DNA of 43,807 bases from JAVBSX01 sp051660685. Lineage in GTDB: Bacteria; Planctomycetota; Planctomycetia; Pirellulales; Thermoguttaceae. The stretch covers positions 1 to 43,807 of the forward strand of contig JBOFQB010000008.1 of the NCBI GenBank assembly GCA_051660685.1, in the 5' to 3' direction. Below, one piece after another: positions 26,358-35,437 of this stretch. The notes beneath the pieces were generated by a model, which was not told the origin of the DNA, searched no databases, and saw only the letters and a list, made by a program, of their open reading frames with translations. The stretch's first letter is position 1. Each line of letters opens with the position of its first letter. The position numbers were made by a program, and so were the translations under genes.

Positions 26358-27155
26358 TCAAAAAATCGTTCCCTCAACCGGACTACTCGCCGTTGCATAC
26401 ATTTTTTTCGGAATTCGACCGGCGAGAAAAGCAAGGCGACCCGCTTCACAAGCGAGTTTCATCGACCGTCCCATACTAATCGGGTCTTTTGCATGTGCAA
26501 TTGCCGTATTCAACAAAACCCCGTCAACACCGAGTTCCATTGCAAACGCAACATCACTCGCGGTCCCAACTCCAGCATCGACAATGACGGGATATTGAGG
26601 GTCTTCTTCCTTGAGATATTCAAGACAGATACGAATTGCGTTTGGATTGAGAATACCCTGACCACTTCCGATTGGACTGCCAGCCGGCATAACCGCGAGT
26701 GCTCCAGCCCGTTTCAACCGAACAGCGAGCAACGGATCATCGGTCGTGTAAACCAGAACCTGAAAACCGTCCGCAACAAGTTGTTGGGTTGCATCCAATG
26801 TTTCAATAGGGTCGGGCAAAAGGGTTTTGGGATCACCCAGACATTCGAGTTTGACCCAATTGGCTCCCGGATTTCCCATTTGGGTTAGAATCTCACGTCC
26901 CAACCGGGCAACCCGAATCGCTTCTTCCGCGCAAAAACAACCCGCTGTATTCGGCAGTATCGTATACCGCTTGTTGTCAATATATTCCAAAATGTTCTTC
27001 CCCGACGAATCAATCAACCGTTCCCGACGAATCGCAACCGTGATACATTCAGCTCCTGAGACATCAAGAGCCTGTTGCATCTGTTCATAAGAAGCATATT
27101 TGCCCGTTCCGACAAGAAGCCGACTCGAAAACGTAAAATCTCCCAATTTTAACAT
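26358..27155 (-). CDS. thiG: Thiazole synthase ThiG
   Basis: ThiG builds the thiazole phosphate of thiamine from deoxyxylulose-5-phosphate, dehydroglycine or iminoglycine, and ThiS thiocarboxylate. The 265-aa TIM-barrel protein shows SRLLVGTGKY, the catalytic lysine in WVKLECLGD, MPAGSPIGSGQG, VIVDAGVGTASD and LLNTAIA. It is the usual length for a stand-alone ThiG. No thiS, thiH, thiO or thiE gene is adjacent. No TPP-riboswitch is possible in the 19 bases that separate it from the sigma-54 activator gene upstream, so it is probably transcribed from that gene. Confidence 0.95.
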   Translation of the reverse strand: MLKLGDFTFSSRLLVGTGKYASYEQMQQALDVSGAECITVAIRRERLIDSSGKNILEYIDNKRYTILPNTAGCFCAEEAIRVARLGREILTQMGNPGANWVKLECLGDPKTLLPDPIETLDATQQLVADGFQVLVYTTDDPLLAVRLKRAGALAVMPAGSPIGSGQGILNPNAIRICLEYLKEEDPQYPVIVDAGVGTASDVAFAMELGVDGVLLNTAIAHAKDPISMGRSMKLACEAGRLAFLAGRIPKKMYATASSPVEGTIF

Positions 27156-27174
27156 AACACCTCAATGATTTCTG

Positions 27175-29265
27175 TTATTTCTGTAATCCGTACTGTTTGA
27201 TTTTCCGGTCCAACGTCGTCCGTTCAATCCCCAAATTCTTCGCCGTTAGACTTTTATTCCATTGTGTAAAATTCAACATTCGCTGAATGTGCAACTTTTC
27301 CACCTCAACAAGAGTCAAGGGAACAAAGGTTTCTGTTTTTCCGATCCCCGACAAATCACGTCCCCGAAAAACATCCGTCTCTCCCGTCGTATTAAGAGAA
27401 CTGAGCAGAAAATCTTGTGCTTGAATCCAGGGAGTGCTACTTAGGACAACCGCTCGTTCAACCACATTTTTCAACTCCCGAACATTCCCGGGCCAACGAT
27501 GCTGCAAAAGAGCCTGTTGCGCTTCAGGTGAAAATCCTTGAAACTTCCGACCCGTTTCATGACTGTAACGGTCAAGAAAAAACTCCGCTAAAGGAATAAT
27601 GTCTTCCGTTCGTTTACGAAGAGGAGGAATCACTATCTCCAAAACACGAAGTCGGAAAAAAAGATCATGTCGAAAACGTCCCGCTGCTACTTCTTTTTCG
27701 AGGTCCCGATTCGTCGCCGCAATCACCCGAACATCAACCAAAACCGGAATATTTCCCCCAACCCGTTCAAACGGATGTCCTTCCAGAACTCGCAGAAACT
27801 TCGACTGCAACATCGGGGTCATTTCGCCAATTTCATCCAGAAAAAGCGTCCCCAAATGAGCCGCTTCAAATTTCCCCGACTTCCGATCCGTTGCTCCTGT
27901 AAACGACCCCTTCTCATGTCCAAAAAGTTCACTCTCCAACAAACTCTCAGAAATCGCCGCACAATTAAGGCACACAAGCGGTTTGTCCCGTCGTGTACTC
28001 GCCAAATGAACCGCTCGCGCAATCAACTCTTTTCCCGTCCCGCTTTCTCCCCGAATCAACAACGTCGCTTTCCCGGGTGATACCCGATTCACCAACTGTT
28101 CTATCTTTTTCATTGCCGGACTGATTCCGACGATTTCGTTCCCCGAATGTAACATATCACGAAGAATCATGTTTTCTCCGCGAATCTGGTTTAAATTTTC
28201 CGCCAGTTCTTTCTGACGATTCAATTGCCCAAGTGCAACCGCAACCGTATCTGCAACCGCAAGTGCATATTCCAAATCGGCAATCACCAGATTTTTATCC
28301 GCCCCCGTTGTGTACAAATGAATCAAACCAAGAATGTTCGCCTCATCTCGAATCGGAGCTGCAAGGGTGTTGTTCAGTTCTCCCCCCTCCCAAGGAGCAT
28401 CTCCCGTTCGCGGAATCACGGGACCCGTTTGCTGAGATTGTTCACGAAAGGTATTTTCACGAGAGATGATGCCGTTCTCCCTAGTATTCTCCCGCCGTTC
28501 ATTCACCAAAACCGCCTCTTTGCGGTCCAATACCGTTTTGCCAAGTAATTCAGGAAGAGGAACGTAGACCGTATCATCTCGCGTTGCACTCGCCGTTAAT
28601 CGCAAATCGGACGCTTTGCGCCGCTTCTCCGACACCCGGGGAAACAACCAAAGTCCCGCTCCAACCCCTTCTGTTGCACTCAAAAGACCTTTTAAGGCAA
28701 TTCCTGCAAGTGCTTCAATCTCTGTCGCCTTACCTAAAGAAAACGCCAAACGACATAAATCGGCTGCTCCATGTCCCAGTTTTGTCGTTTTCGCAAGCGC
28801 TGTCTCGGCGTCCAATTCCTGCAAAAAAGATGTCTGCTCCCGACGATGAATAATCGTCGTCGGATCAAATCCCTCCTTCTGCGGAGCTGTCCCCGTCTGT
28901 CCCAACTCTTTCGTCTTACTGTCCGTCCCCTGTTCCAACGGTGTATCAGAGGGTGCATCCGGGCTTTCTCCCAAATCAAACGTACAAGTGGAATGTCCCA
29001 TTTTGATTTCGCAACCCGAAAAAAGCGGAAAGGACTGCGAACACAACCGACCGTCGACAAAGGTTCCATTACGACTTCCGAGGTCCTGAATGAACCATTC
29101 TTTTCGTGAACACCATATTTTTGCATGAACACGACTGGACCGTTCATCAAGCAGGACGATACCACACTCGGAGGAACGACCTAAGGTCATTTCAATTTCC
29201 GGGTCAAGTGTATAAATTGTCCGCGACCCCTCGGGTTGGACAAAAATCAAACGTGCAAGGACCAT
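27175..29265 (-). CDS. Sigma-54 activator with FHA and GAF domains
   Basis: A 696-aa enhancer-binding protein. It has an N-terminal FHA phosphothreonine-binding domain (MTLGRSS, SRVHAKI, DLGSRNGTFVDG; about 1-97) and a GAF-like sensor (about 165-345). A AAA+ sigma-54 interaction domain follows, with Walker A GESGTGKE, the sigma-54 loop GSFTGA (Ser for the usual Ala) and DEIGEM. A C-terminal Fis-type helix-turn-helix reads NLGIERTTLDRKIKQYG. FHA-type activators take their signal from Ser/Thr kinases, which planctomycetes have in number. Targets are unknown. thiG lies 19 bases downstream; I would not infer thiamine control from that alone. Confidence 0.92.
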   Translation of the reverse strand: MVLARLIFVQPEGSRTIYTLDPEIEMTLGRSSECGIVLLDERSSRVHAKIWCSRKEWFIQDLGSRNGTFVDGRLCSQSFPLFSGCEIKMGHSTCTFDLGESPDAPSDTPLEQGTDSKTKELGQTGTAPQKEGFDPTTIIHRREQTSFLQELDAETALAKTTKLGHGAADLCRLAFSLGKATEIEALAGIALKGLLSATEGVGAGLWLFPRVSEKRRKASDLRLTASATRDDTVYVPLPELLGKTVLDRKEAVLVNERRENTRENGIISRENTFREQSQQTGPVIPRTGDAPWEGGELNNTLAAPIRDEANILGLIHLYTTGADKNLVIADLEYALAVADTVAVALGQLNRQKELAENLNQIRGENMILRDMLHSGNEIVGISPAMKKIEQLVNRVSPGKATLLIRGESGTGKELIARAVHLASTRRDKPLVCLNCAAISESLLESELFGHEKGSFTGATDRKSGKFEAAHLGTLFLDEIGEMTPMLQSKFLRVLEGHPFERVGGNIPVLVDVRVIAATNRDLEKEVAAGRFRHDLFFRLRVLEIVIPPLRKRTEDIIPLAEFFLDRYSHETGRKFQGFSPEAQQALLQHRWPGNVRELKNVVERAVVLSSTPWIQAQDFLLSSLNTTGETDVFRGRDLSGIGKTETFVPLTLVEVEKLHIQRMLNFTQWNKSLTAKNLGIERTTLDRKIKQYGLQK

Positions 29266-29661
29266 AATGTTATTTCACGTTGAGAGGATTTTCGGATCGT
29301 GTCAGGCCAAAACATCGTGGAACACAGTCTACCATCTTTTCCTGAAAAATAACAGCATCAGCAGTTTTTTTTCCATAAAACCGATTGAACCAGAATTTTT
29401 TGCACCTTGCCTTTTCCATCTCAACCTGATACACTCGATTCGTCGGGTCTTCCAAACGACGAAAAACGGTTCGATGGAAACTCTCAAGTACCATCATCCA
29501 GATGAAATCCAAAAGTCAAAAAACCAAGAGTCCAACGTGACCGCGAATCCTTGTTGTTCAACGCCTAAACGGACCGTCCCGTTCCACGATACAATTTTTT
29601 TTCTGATTTTCCAAGTTTTTCTCAAAATTTTCCCGAAATTTTTTCCCGAAAGGAACTTTCC
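29266..29661. other. Divergent intergenic region
   Basis: About 395 bases between two divergent genes. No gene is supported. The last 70 bases before the Gfo/Idh/MocA start are very T-rich with two TTTTCCCGAAA-like units (29629-29651). A well-placed AAGGAA precedes the ATG. Confidence 0.45.
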
Positions 29662-30984
29662 ATGTCCAATCTGCAAAAATCTCGTCGCCTGTTCCTCAAA
29701 AATTCCGGCCTGATGACCGCAAGTGCCGTCTTGACTGCCGGTCTTGCACCTCGCGTTCATGCAGCCGAAAACAATACAATCAAGGTTGCCCTGATTGGTT
29801 GCGGCGGTCGCGGAAACGGCGCAATTCGTCAAGCTCTTTCTGCCGATCCCAACACAAAACTTTGGGCGGTTGCAGATGTCTTTGAAAATAAAGCAAAAGC
29901 AGCTGCGTTCCAAACCAAACTCGATCTGGGCGATCAGGTTGATGTCCCCAATGAACGGACCTTTGTCGGTTTTGACGCTTATAAAAAGGCGATTGATTCG
30001 CTTGATAAAGGGGATGTCGTGCTTTTGACGACTCCGCCCGCATTTCGACCGCTTCATTTGGCGTATGCCGTTGAGAAAGGGGTCAACATTTTTGCCGAAA
30101 AACCGCTTGCAATTGACATTCCCGGATTGCGTTCACTTCAGGAATCGGGAAAAAAATCGCAGGAAAAAGGGCTGAAAGTCGCTGTTGGTCTGAACAATCG
30201 TCATTATTATCGAACCGCAGAAACCGTTAAGGCGATTCATGACGGAAAGTTGGGCGACATCACCTCCTTATGGTGTTATCGAATGCACCCAACTCACAAA
30301 TTAAGCCCGATTGGTGATTTGACCCCTCTTGAACACCAGCTTAAAAACATTTTCTGCTTTGACTGGACAACCGGGGGATTTATTGTTGACGCTTTGATTC
30401 ACAATCTCGACATTGCCTGTTGGGCAAACGGCAGTCTTCCGATTGCCGCGCAAGGACAGGGGGGACGGATCACCCGCAAATACAAAGACCAGATGCTTGA
30501 TTTGGCAATGGTCGAGTACATTTTTGCGGACGGTCGTCGTATGGTCATGCAAGCCAAAACCGTTGATAATTGTTGGCCCTGTTTCCGCTCCGTCCTTTAC
30601 GGAACCAAAGGATGTGCTGTTTTGGGAGAAGGGGTTTCACATCCTGCTATTTACAAGGACTGGAACGAGCAGGAAACGATTTGGAAAGCGGAATCCGAGC
30701 AGAACAACTCGTATCAGACGGAACATGACCTATTTTTCAAAGCGATTCGGGAAGACCGACCCTGGTATGAGTTGGATCGGGGGATTGACGCAACATTTGT
30801 TCCGCTTTTGGGCAAGTACGCCGTTGACACGGGACAGTATCTCAAAGTCGAAGATGTGTGGAAGTCCAATTACGAATGTGCCCCGGACATTGCGAACATG
30901 AGTTTTGGGAAGGATGCACCTGTCATGCCGGACAAGGAAACGGGCGATTACCCCTTACCGATTCCGGGCGTCACGACGTATTGA
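29662..30984 (+). CDS. Tat-exported Gfo/Idh/MocA family oxidoreductase
   Basis: A 440-aa NAD(P)-dependent sugar or inositol dehydrogenase-type protein. The N-terminus has a textbook Tat signal, SRRLFLK, followed by a hydrophobic stretch ending RVHA-AE, so the protein is folded in the cytoplasm (with cofactor) and exported. The Rossmann nucleotide motif is VALIGCGGRGNGA, and EKPLAID is the family's catalytic lysine region. Planctomycetes have many such exported members, often linked to polysaccharide breakdown. The substrate is unknown. AAGGAA lies eight bases before the ATG. The gene ends 22 bases before an R2 palindrome. Confidence 0.92.
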   Translation: MSNLQKSRRLFLKNSGLMTASAVLTAGLAPRVHAAENNTIKVALIGCGGRGNGAIRQALSADPNTKLWAVADVFENKAKAAAFQTKLDLGDQVDVPNERTFVGFDAYKKAIDSLDKGDVVLLTTPPAFRPLHLAYAVEKGVNIFAEKPLAIDIPGLRSLQESGKKSQEKGLKVAVGLNNRHYYRTAETVKAIHDGKLGDITSLWCYRMHPTHKLSPIGDLTPLEHQLKNIFCFDWTTGGFIVDALIHNLDIACWANGSLPIAAQGQGGRITRKYKDQMLDLAMVEYIFADGRRMVMQAKTVDNCWPCFRSVLYGTKGCAVLGEGVSHPAIYKDWNEQETIWKAESEQNNSYQTEHDLFFKAIREDRPWYELDRGIDATFVPLLGKYAVDTGQYLKVEDVWKSNYECAPDIANMSFGKDAPVMPDKETGDYPLPIPGVTTY

Positions 30985-31005
30985 GACTGTTTCCCGCGTC
31001 TTCCC

Positions 31006-31077
31006 GTTTAGCCGAGGAACAACGTTCCGCGCGTAATGAAATTTTAATACGCGCGATACGTTGTATCGCGGCTAAAC
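31006..31077. repeat. R2 palindrome, intact copy 1
   Basis: GTTTAGCCGAGGAACAACG opens the element and its mirror ends TCGCGGCTAAAC. Inner arms CGCGCGTA and TACGCGCG pair around a short AT loop. It lies between convergent gene ends and could act as a bidirectional terminator. Confidence 0.85.
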
Positions 31078-31087
31078 GTCAAATCTT

Positions 31088-31130
31088 CCCCCTCCTCCCT
31101 ATCCCCTATTCCCCAACCCCTACTTTCTTT
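31088..31130 (-). repeat. R1-like C-rich arm
   Basis: CCCTATCCCCTATTCCCCAA and following bases match the right arm of R1, immediately after an R2 copy. On the minus strand it runs through the last codons of the thioesterase gene and supplies its TAG stop. Confidence 0.65.
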
Positions 31131-31500
31131 CCCCAAACCGTTCCTGAACGACGACATATCGTGTATGCGTTCCTTTTCCAATCGGCAACACCTCGGTTTC
31201 TCCCAAAATCTCTTCTGCCGAAACGGCGAACACCAATCGTTTACCGTCCTGCTCCTTTAATTCCGCCCTTGCCCGAACAACTCCTCCAACGGGTGTTGCA
31301 GCTGTATGCACAACATCAACATGGGTCCCAACTGTTGTTTGGCCCGGCAAAAGAAGAGGTTCTGCGCAAAGAACCGACGCTTCTTCCATAAGTGCGATCA
31401 TCATCGGGGTTGCCAAAACCCGAACAGTACCACTTCCAACATGAACGGCGAGCATTTCTTCACGGACAAGGCGTGTCACTTCGGCACTATGTGGTTCCAT
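31120..31500 (-). CDS. Hot-dog thioesterase, fluoroacetyl-CoA-thioesterase-like
   Basis: A 126-aa single hot-dog domain. MIALMEEASVLCAEPLLL is the central helix, followed by strands including TVGTHVDVVHTAATPVG, which corresponds to the FlK-type active region (Thr, Glu and His). Such proteins hydrolyse small acyl-CoA esters and guard against toxic or stalled acyl-CoAs; the real substrate here is unknown. GGAGAGG lies close before the ATG at 31500, while a longer frame to 31668 crosses an R2 palindrome and is not believable. It is the last gene of the dusB operon, separated from the previous one by the R2 copy. Its C-terminus ends FGERK with the stop in an R1-like arm. Confidence 0.8.
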   Translation of the reverse strand: MEPHSAEVTRLVREEMLAVHVGSGTVRVLATPMMIALMEEASVLCAEPLLLPGQTTVGTHVDVVHTAATPVGGVVRARAELKEQDGKRLVFAVSAEEILGETEVLPIGKGTHTRYVVVQERFGERK

Positions 31501-31538
31501 ATCCTCTCCTTTATCGTTTTCGTTCTGCACGTCTCCCC

Positions 31539-31612
31539 GTTTAGCCGAGGAACAGCGTTCCGCGCGTACAGAATCGCAAAATAACGCGCGATACGTTGTA
31601 TAGCGGCTAAAC
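31539..31612. repeat. R2 palindrome, intact copy 2
   Basis: Nearly identical to the copy at 31006 with a few changes (GCG for ACG in one arm, TATAGC for TATCGC in the other). Its right end overlaps the 3' end of the pterin-binding gene, whose TAG stop (31609-31607) is the CTA of GGCTAAAC read on the minus strand. It interrupts what is otherwise a tight operon. Confidence 0.85.
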
Positions 31613-32461
31613 ATAAAATTCACGGACCCGCATGATGCTCTCAAAACCGCCCCGTTCCAAACAGTCACTCAAACATTGCATTGCCGGATCATCCGGTTCC
31701 AACAGGTTATATGAACGTCGGATCGAACCAATAATAAAGTCAAGACCGAGAGGAACAGCCCGGGTCAAAAAGGCACTTTCGAGCGGACCTTTGACGGGAC
31801 TTCCGTCCGTCCGTTTAGGCGGGAGCATCACCGTAAAGTTACTCAGTCCGACCGAAACATGTGAACCGCGAAACTCGGGGTCATTCTGCATCAACACTAA
31901 CGAATCGAGCAACCGTTTCAGGTTCCCCTCTGAATCCATTCCAATCGGCGCAATCCCCGGGTCAAAAAGGCAGTCTTCGACCGGAATCCCCGCTTCTTTC
32001 GCAAGACCTAACATAAACCGTCCCGTCTCATACGTCTCTTGCGCTGTCCGTGTCGGACGACGTTCTCCCCCCTGTTCCTGTTCGGAAATCAGTAAGATCG
32101 GACGAAACCGAACTTCACGGTAAAGGTCGAACATTTCAACACGAAGGGGCGAGATGGAATTGAGGATCGGCAAACCGTGTGAAAGGTCGACCATTTCCAG
32201 ACCGGCTCGTGCAAGGGTCAAATCGGGCGAATCAATCGAGAGTGGTCGCGTCACGACCGATTGAATTTCACGAACCAATTTCTGCATGAAGTCGCAGGAC
32301 CGGGGACCGACGTTGACATCAATGTACGCTGCTCCTCCTTCTTCCTGCCGAATCGCCAACTCTTTCAATCCCCCAAAGTCTTCCGACTCAAACAGCAATC
32401 GCGTCGACGGAACCGAATCGTTGATCGACTCGCCAATGATTGACAAACCCGGGATGCTCAT
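31607..32461 (-). CDS. Pterin-binding methyltetrahydrofolate methyltransferase-like protein
   Basis: A 284-aa TIM barrel of the dihydropteroate synthase/methyltetrahydrofolate:corrinoid methyltransferase superfamily. Signature segments are IGESIND, AAYIDVNVGPRS, PLSIDSP, ILNSIS and LFDPGIAPIG. These fit AcsE/MtrH/MetH-pterin-domain proteins better than folate-synthesising FolP. It probably binds methyl-THF and moves a methyl group to or from a corrinoid protein, but no corrinoid protein gene is nearby. AGGAGAG lies before the ATG at 32461. DusB ends ten bases upstream. Its last two codons and stop lie in an R2 repeat. Confidence 0.85.
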   Translation of the reverse strand: MSIPGLSIIGESINDSVPSTRLLFESEDFGGLKELAIRQEEGGAAYIDVNVGPRSCDFMQKLVREIQSVVTRPLSIDSPDLTLARAGLEMVDLSHGLPILNSISPLRVEMFDLYREVRFRPILLISEQEQGGERRPTRTAQETYETGRFMLGLAKEAGIPVEDCLFDPGIAPIGMDSEGNLKRLLDSLVLMQNDPEFRGSHVSVGLSNFTVMLPPKRTDGSPVKGPLESAFLTRAVPLGLDFIIGSIRRSYNLLEPDDPAMQCLSDCLERGGFESIMRVREFYV

Positions 32462-32471
32462 GTTATCTCTC

Positions 32472-33464
32472 CTAAAAACGTGGAAAACACTCTTCGACGA
32501 CCTGTAAAAACTCCTCCCGACTTTTTACGGTTGAAATACGGCTCCGAAAAAACCGCGCCCCGCTTTTACCTTGTGCATAATCACACGCATATTTTCTCAT
32601 CAACAACAACGCCAGATCAGGTTGAAAATGCCGACAGACCAATTCGTAATGATGCTCCAATATCCGTCGTTGTTCCGCAAGATCAGGGTCCCTCTCAACC
32701 GGTTCATTTCGCAACGCTTGCGCAATCTGCCGAAACAACCAAGGACGGTTGAGTGCAGCCCGACCAATCATGATACCATTGACGACGCCGCTCTTCAATC
32801 GGGCGAGCGCATCTGCGACGGTTTTGATGTCACCATTACCAATGAGCGGCATTTTTTTCAAATGCGGGCGTATTTTGGCGATTTCCTCCCAATTGGCAAA
32901 ACCTCGATACATCTCCTGCGCTGTTCGTCCATGAACCGTCAACGCTCCTGCCCCACATTCTTCAACCGCTTGTGCAATGTCAACGGCATTGATTGTATCT
33001 CGGGTCCAACCGAGTCGGATTTTTGCTGTAACGGGAACGGGATGTGCGGATTGAACAACGGTTCGGACGATTTCCGCTAATCGGTCAACATCTTGGAGCA
33101 GATAAGAGCCGCTTGCACTTTTTCCGGCGATTTGCCGGGCAGGACAGCCGAAATTCAGGTCAATGACGCTGACTTTGTAATCGAACGCGAGACGATGAGC
33201 GAATTCGGCGAGTGTTTTAGGGTCATTGTCCCAAATCTGGACGGAAAGTGGTCGGGCTTCTTCACGAATTCCGGCAAGTCGAAGAGGGTGTTCGGCTCCC
33301 CGCTTTTCCAGTTCGTGAAACGAACGGGCACTTATCATTTCGGTTGCGATCAGGCCAACCCCGCCGAAATAACGAAGCAGTTCCCGAAAAGCGTAATTGG
33401 TATAACCCGCTAAGGGGGCAGAAAGAACGGGCGGATCAACGAGCAGGGAACCGATTTGTAACAT
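32472..33464 (-). CDS. dusB: tRNA-dihydrouridine synthase (DusB-like)
   Basis: Dus enzymes reduce uridines in tRNA D-loops using FMN and NADPH. The 330-aa protein shows SAPLAGYTNYAFRELLR at the start, NFGCPARQIAGKSASGSYLL with the catalytic cysteine, VTAKIRLGW, LTVHGRTAQEMYRG, and IGNGDI and MIGRAALNRPW for FMN phosphate binding. Length and motifs fit DusB. It heads a minus-strand operon with the pterin-binding protein and the thioesterase. Upstream lie a purine-rich tract resembling R1 arms (33467-33515) and a palindrome cluster. Confidence 0.93.
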   Translation of the reverse strand: MLQIGSLLVDPPVLSAPLAGYTNYAFRELLRYFGGVGLIATEMISARSFHELEKRGAEHPLRLAGIREEARPLSVQIWDNDPKTLAEFAHRLAFDYKVSVIDLNFGCPARQIAGKSASGSYLLQDVDRLAEIVRTVVQSAHPVPVTAKIRLGWTRDTINAVDIAQAVEECGAGALTVHGRTAQEMYRGFANWEEIAKIRPHLKKMPLIGNGDIKTVADALARLKSGVVNGIMIGRAALNRPWLFRQIAQALRNEPVERDPDLAEQRRILEHHYELVCRHFQPDLALLLMRKYACDYAQGKSGARFFRSRISTVKSREEFLQVVEECFPRF

Positions 33465-34030
33465 AGGAGAAGGGAGGAGGTAGGGGTATGGAAGAGGGGA
33501 GGAGGGGTTGTTTCCCCTTTAGCGCATTTCAATCATTGGTATACACATCTCACACCTTTTTGAAACCAAAAATTCAATGTCTGTATCTCTGAGCTGCATA
33601 GCAGCGACCTTTTTGTAGCCCGGGGTGAAGCGCAGCGAAACCCCGGGTTAAGCGTTCCCCCTACAAAACAAGCTCCGTCGGAGCGACACAATTACATATT
33701 GGCAACGTAGTAACCTTTCACGGGAAATTAGAATTGTTGTATCATTCTTAGCACCAAAGGTGCGTAACAAAATAGACAGCGGTTTTAACCGCTGGTGTCA
33801 GAATGTCAAAAAATATTCGCCCGGTAAGGGAGAAACAATGAAGGGTGCTGCCCCTTCAGGGCAGAATATGTGTGTGACACCAACGATTTTGTTGCGCCCC
33901 GTTGGGGCGAAGATGAGAGTTTTCATCCTATAAAAAGGTGTACCAACTATATTTTCTAAAATACCCGTGAATGGTTACCATTTTTTGATTGCGAAGAAGA
34001 ATCATTTGGATTCGGCAAAAGAACACCTTC
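33465..34030. repeat. Intergenic palindrome cluster
   Basis: About 565 bases without a gene but with a row of short perfect or near-perfect palindromes. They are GCTGCATAGCAGC, CCCGGGGTG...AACCCCGGG around a GCGCAGC loop, CTCCGTCGGAG, GCACCAAAGGTGC, CAGCGGTTTTAACCGCTG, CTGCCCCTTCAGGGCAG and CGCCCCGTTGGGGCG. The first 45 bases are an R1-like purine tract. The elements resemble the REP-like fragments spread by RAYT-type transposases, but no such gene is in the window. Confidence 0.75.
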
Positions 34031-35254
34031 TCAACGTTGGACAATTGCGCGGATTTCGTCCTTCTGCTGTTCGGAAAGTTGTGACCAAGAACCAAGCAAT
34101 TCGTCAAGTCCCTTCTCTCCTGAGTTTTTTCGTCGTTCAATGACGGCACCCATTTTACCTGAGAATGTTGAAACGGCACATGCTGATTGTCCCGCCGTTT
34201 TTTTTGCGACCAACTCAACCGGCTGAGTCTTTGCCCAACCTGTTCGCTGTGTTCGTTGTTTTCCCCAAATCGGTGTAAAATGAGGAGGAGGTGGTGCAAG
34301 ATGTTCTTCACTGACCAAACGGATTGATTCTTGAACGGTTTCTTCGGATAGAAGCGTTGAGGATTGAAACAGTTCTTGCGGAACATCAACCGTTGAAGGA
34401 TGCTCAAACCCCTCGTTCATCGAACGAAACGCCGCAGTCGGCTTTTTCGGCTCTCTCTCGACCGCTTCCGTTTTTGAGGTGTAAATCATCTCAAGCCGTT
34501 TTGCAGCCGCTTTAGAATCAAACGCCCTGTTTTGGGTCAATAAACCTGTAATTCCTTCTTCCAACAACAGTTCGGAAGACACTTCGGCAACCGCTGATTC
34601 AGGGTTGGATGACGAAACGGACGAAAAACTTGTGCAGGTATCCTGCGTGTATAACGAAGCCGAACGGGACGGTCGTTTTGTCTTATCACCAACATCTTGC
34701 GCTGTGAGACTCTGCGTGTTTGATGTTGGAAATTTCAAACCGTCCTGCGTGTAAACATCACGGTTCTGAGAATAAAACGTCAAGTGCGGGGACGTCATTT
34801 TGGGTTCCAGTATTTTCGTTTCCATTTCCCAATCTTCAAGCCCCTCTTCGTCGATACTCTCACTGAAATCGGCATCTTCCCCCATTTCCAGTCCCATATC
34901 AACCGGTTTCAGACCGGAATCAACAGTTTTCGTTCCCGAATCAACGGGCTTGGGTTCGGAATCAACCGGGGAGACAAGACGGAGTGATCGCTTTGATTCT
35001 TTAACGTCTGTTCGACCAACATTCGTCGCAATCTCGGCCCTCATTTCTGCCCCAATATCAGTACCAACAGGGGTTCCCCCAACATCAGCAGCGATTCGTT
35101 CACCATGTTCGGAAACGACCGACCATTTCCGCTTTGTTTCGGATTGCATCGTCGAACTCTTTCCGCCCTGTTCTGACTCCTTCTCTTCTCCGATGATCGA
35201 AAAAGAGCGTGTTGCAACAGGGGATAAGGTTGTTTTCTTTGGATAATCGCTCAT
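34031..35254 (-). CDS. Disordered hypothetical protein
   Basis: I do not recognise this 407-aa protein. It is rich in Ser, Thr, Glu and Lys and predicted by eye to be mostly disordered. It contains a short repeated PVDSG...KPVDSG segment (about residues 95-120) and ends in a more regular helical stretch (LLGSWSQLSEQQKDEIRAIV) that could be a small folded domain. There is no signal peptide or membrane segment. ATG at 35254 (MSDYPKK) is preferred over a GTG at 35293. The small gene 167 bases upstream on the same strand may share its transcript. Confidence 0.6.
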   Translation of the reverse strand: MSDYPKKTTLSPVATRSFSIIGEEKESEQGGKSSTMQSETKRKWSVVSEHGERIAADVGGTPVGTDIGAEMRAEIATNVGRTDVKESKRSLRLVSPVDSEPKPVDSGTKTVDSGLKPVDMGLEMGEDADFSESIDEEGLEDWEMETKILEPKMTSPHLTFYSQNRDVYTQDGLKFPTSNTQSLTAQDVGDKTKRPSRSASLYTQDTCTSFSSVSSSNPESAVAEVSSELLLEEGITGLLTQNRAFDSKAAAKRLEMIYTSKTEAVEREPKKPTAAFRSMNEGFEHPSTVDVPQELFQSSTLLSEETVQESIRLVSEEHLAPPPPHFTPIWGKQRTQRTGWAKTQPVELVAKKTAGQSACAVSTFSGKMGAVIERRKNSGEKGLDELLGSWSQLSEQQKDEIRAIVQR

Positions 35255-35348
35255 GAAACCTGACAACGGAAAACGTAAATCGGGACGGGACACGGCGCAG
35301 CGTGAACGAAGTGCGGTTCAAAAAAGCTCAACAATGTAACTTCTTTGT

Positions 35349-35437
35349 AAGCAACAAAGCGGCTTCTTTACAAGCAACTAGGTAACTTTTTTAGACAACC
35401 GGGCAACTTTTTTCTAAGCAACTAAGCGGCTTCTTTG
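35349..35437. repeat. Direct repeat around the 3' end of the small hypothetical gene
   Basis: AAGCAACAAAGCGGCTTCTTT (35349-35369) recurs as AAGCAACTAAGCGGCTTCTTT (35416-35436). Between them are two GYAACTTTTTT units. The second copy contains the gene's stop codon, so the first is probably a duplicated 3' end. Confidence 0.6.

Noticed and set aside
27156..27174. Possible TPP riboswitch before thiG
   Set aside because: Only 19 bases separate thiG from the upstream gene, and no THI-box sequence is visible there.
31501..31668. Longer start for the thioesterase
   Set aside because: The extension would be translated from an R2 palindrome and the end of the neighbouring gene; GGAGAGG before 31500 decides for the shorter form.
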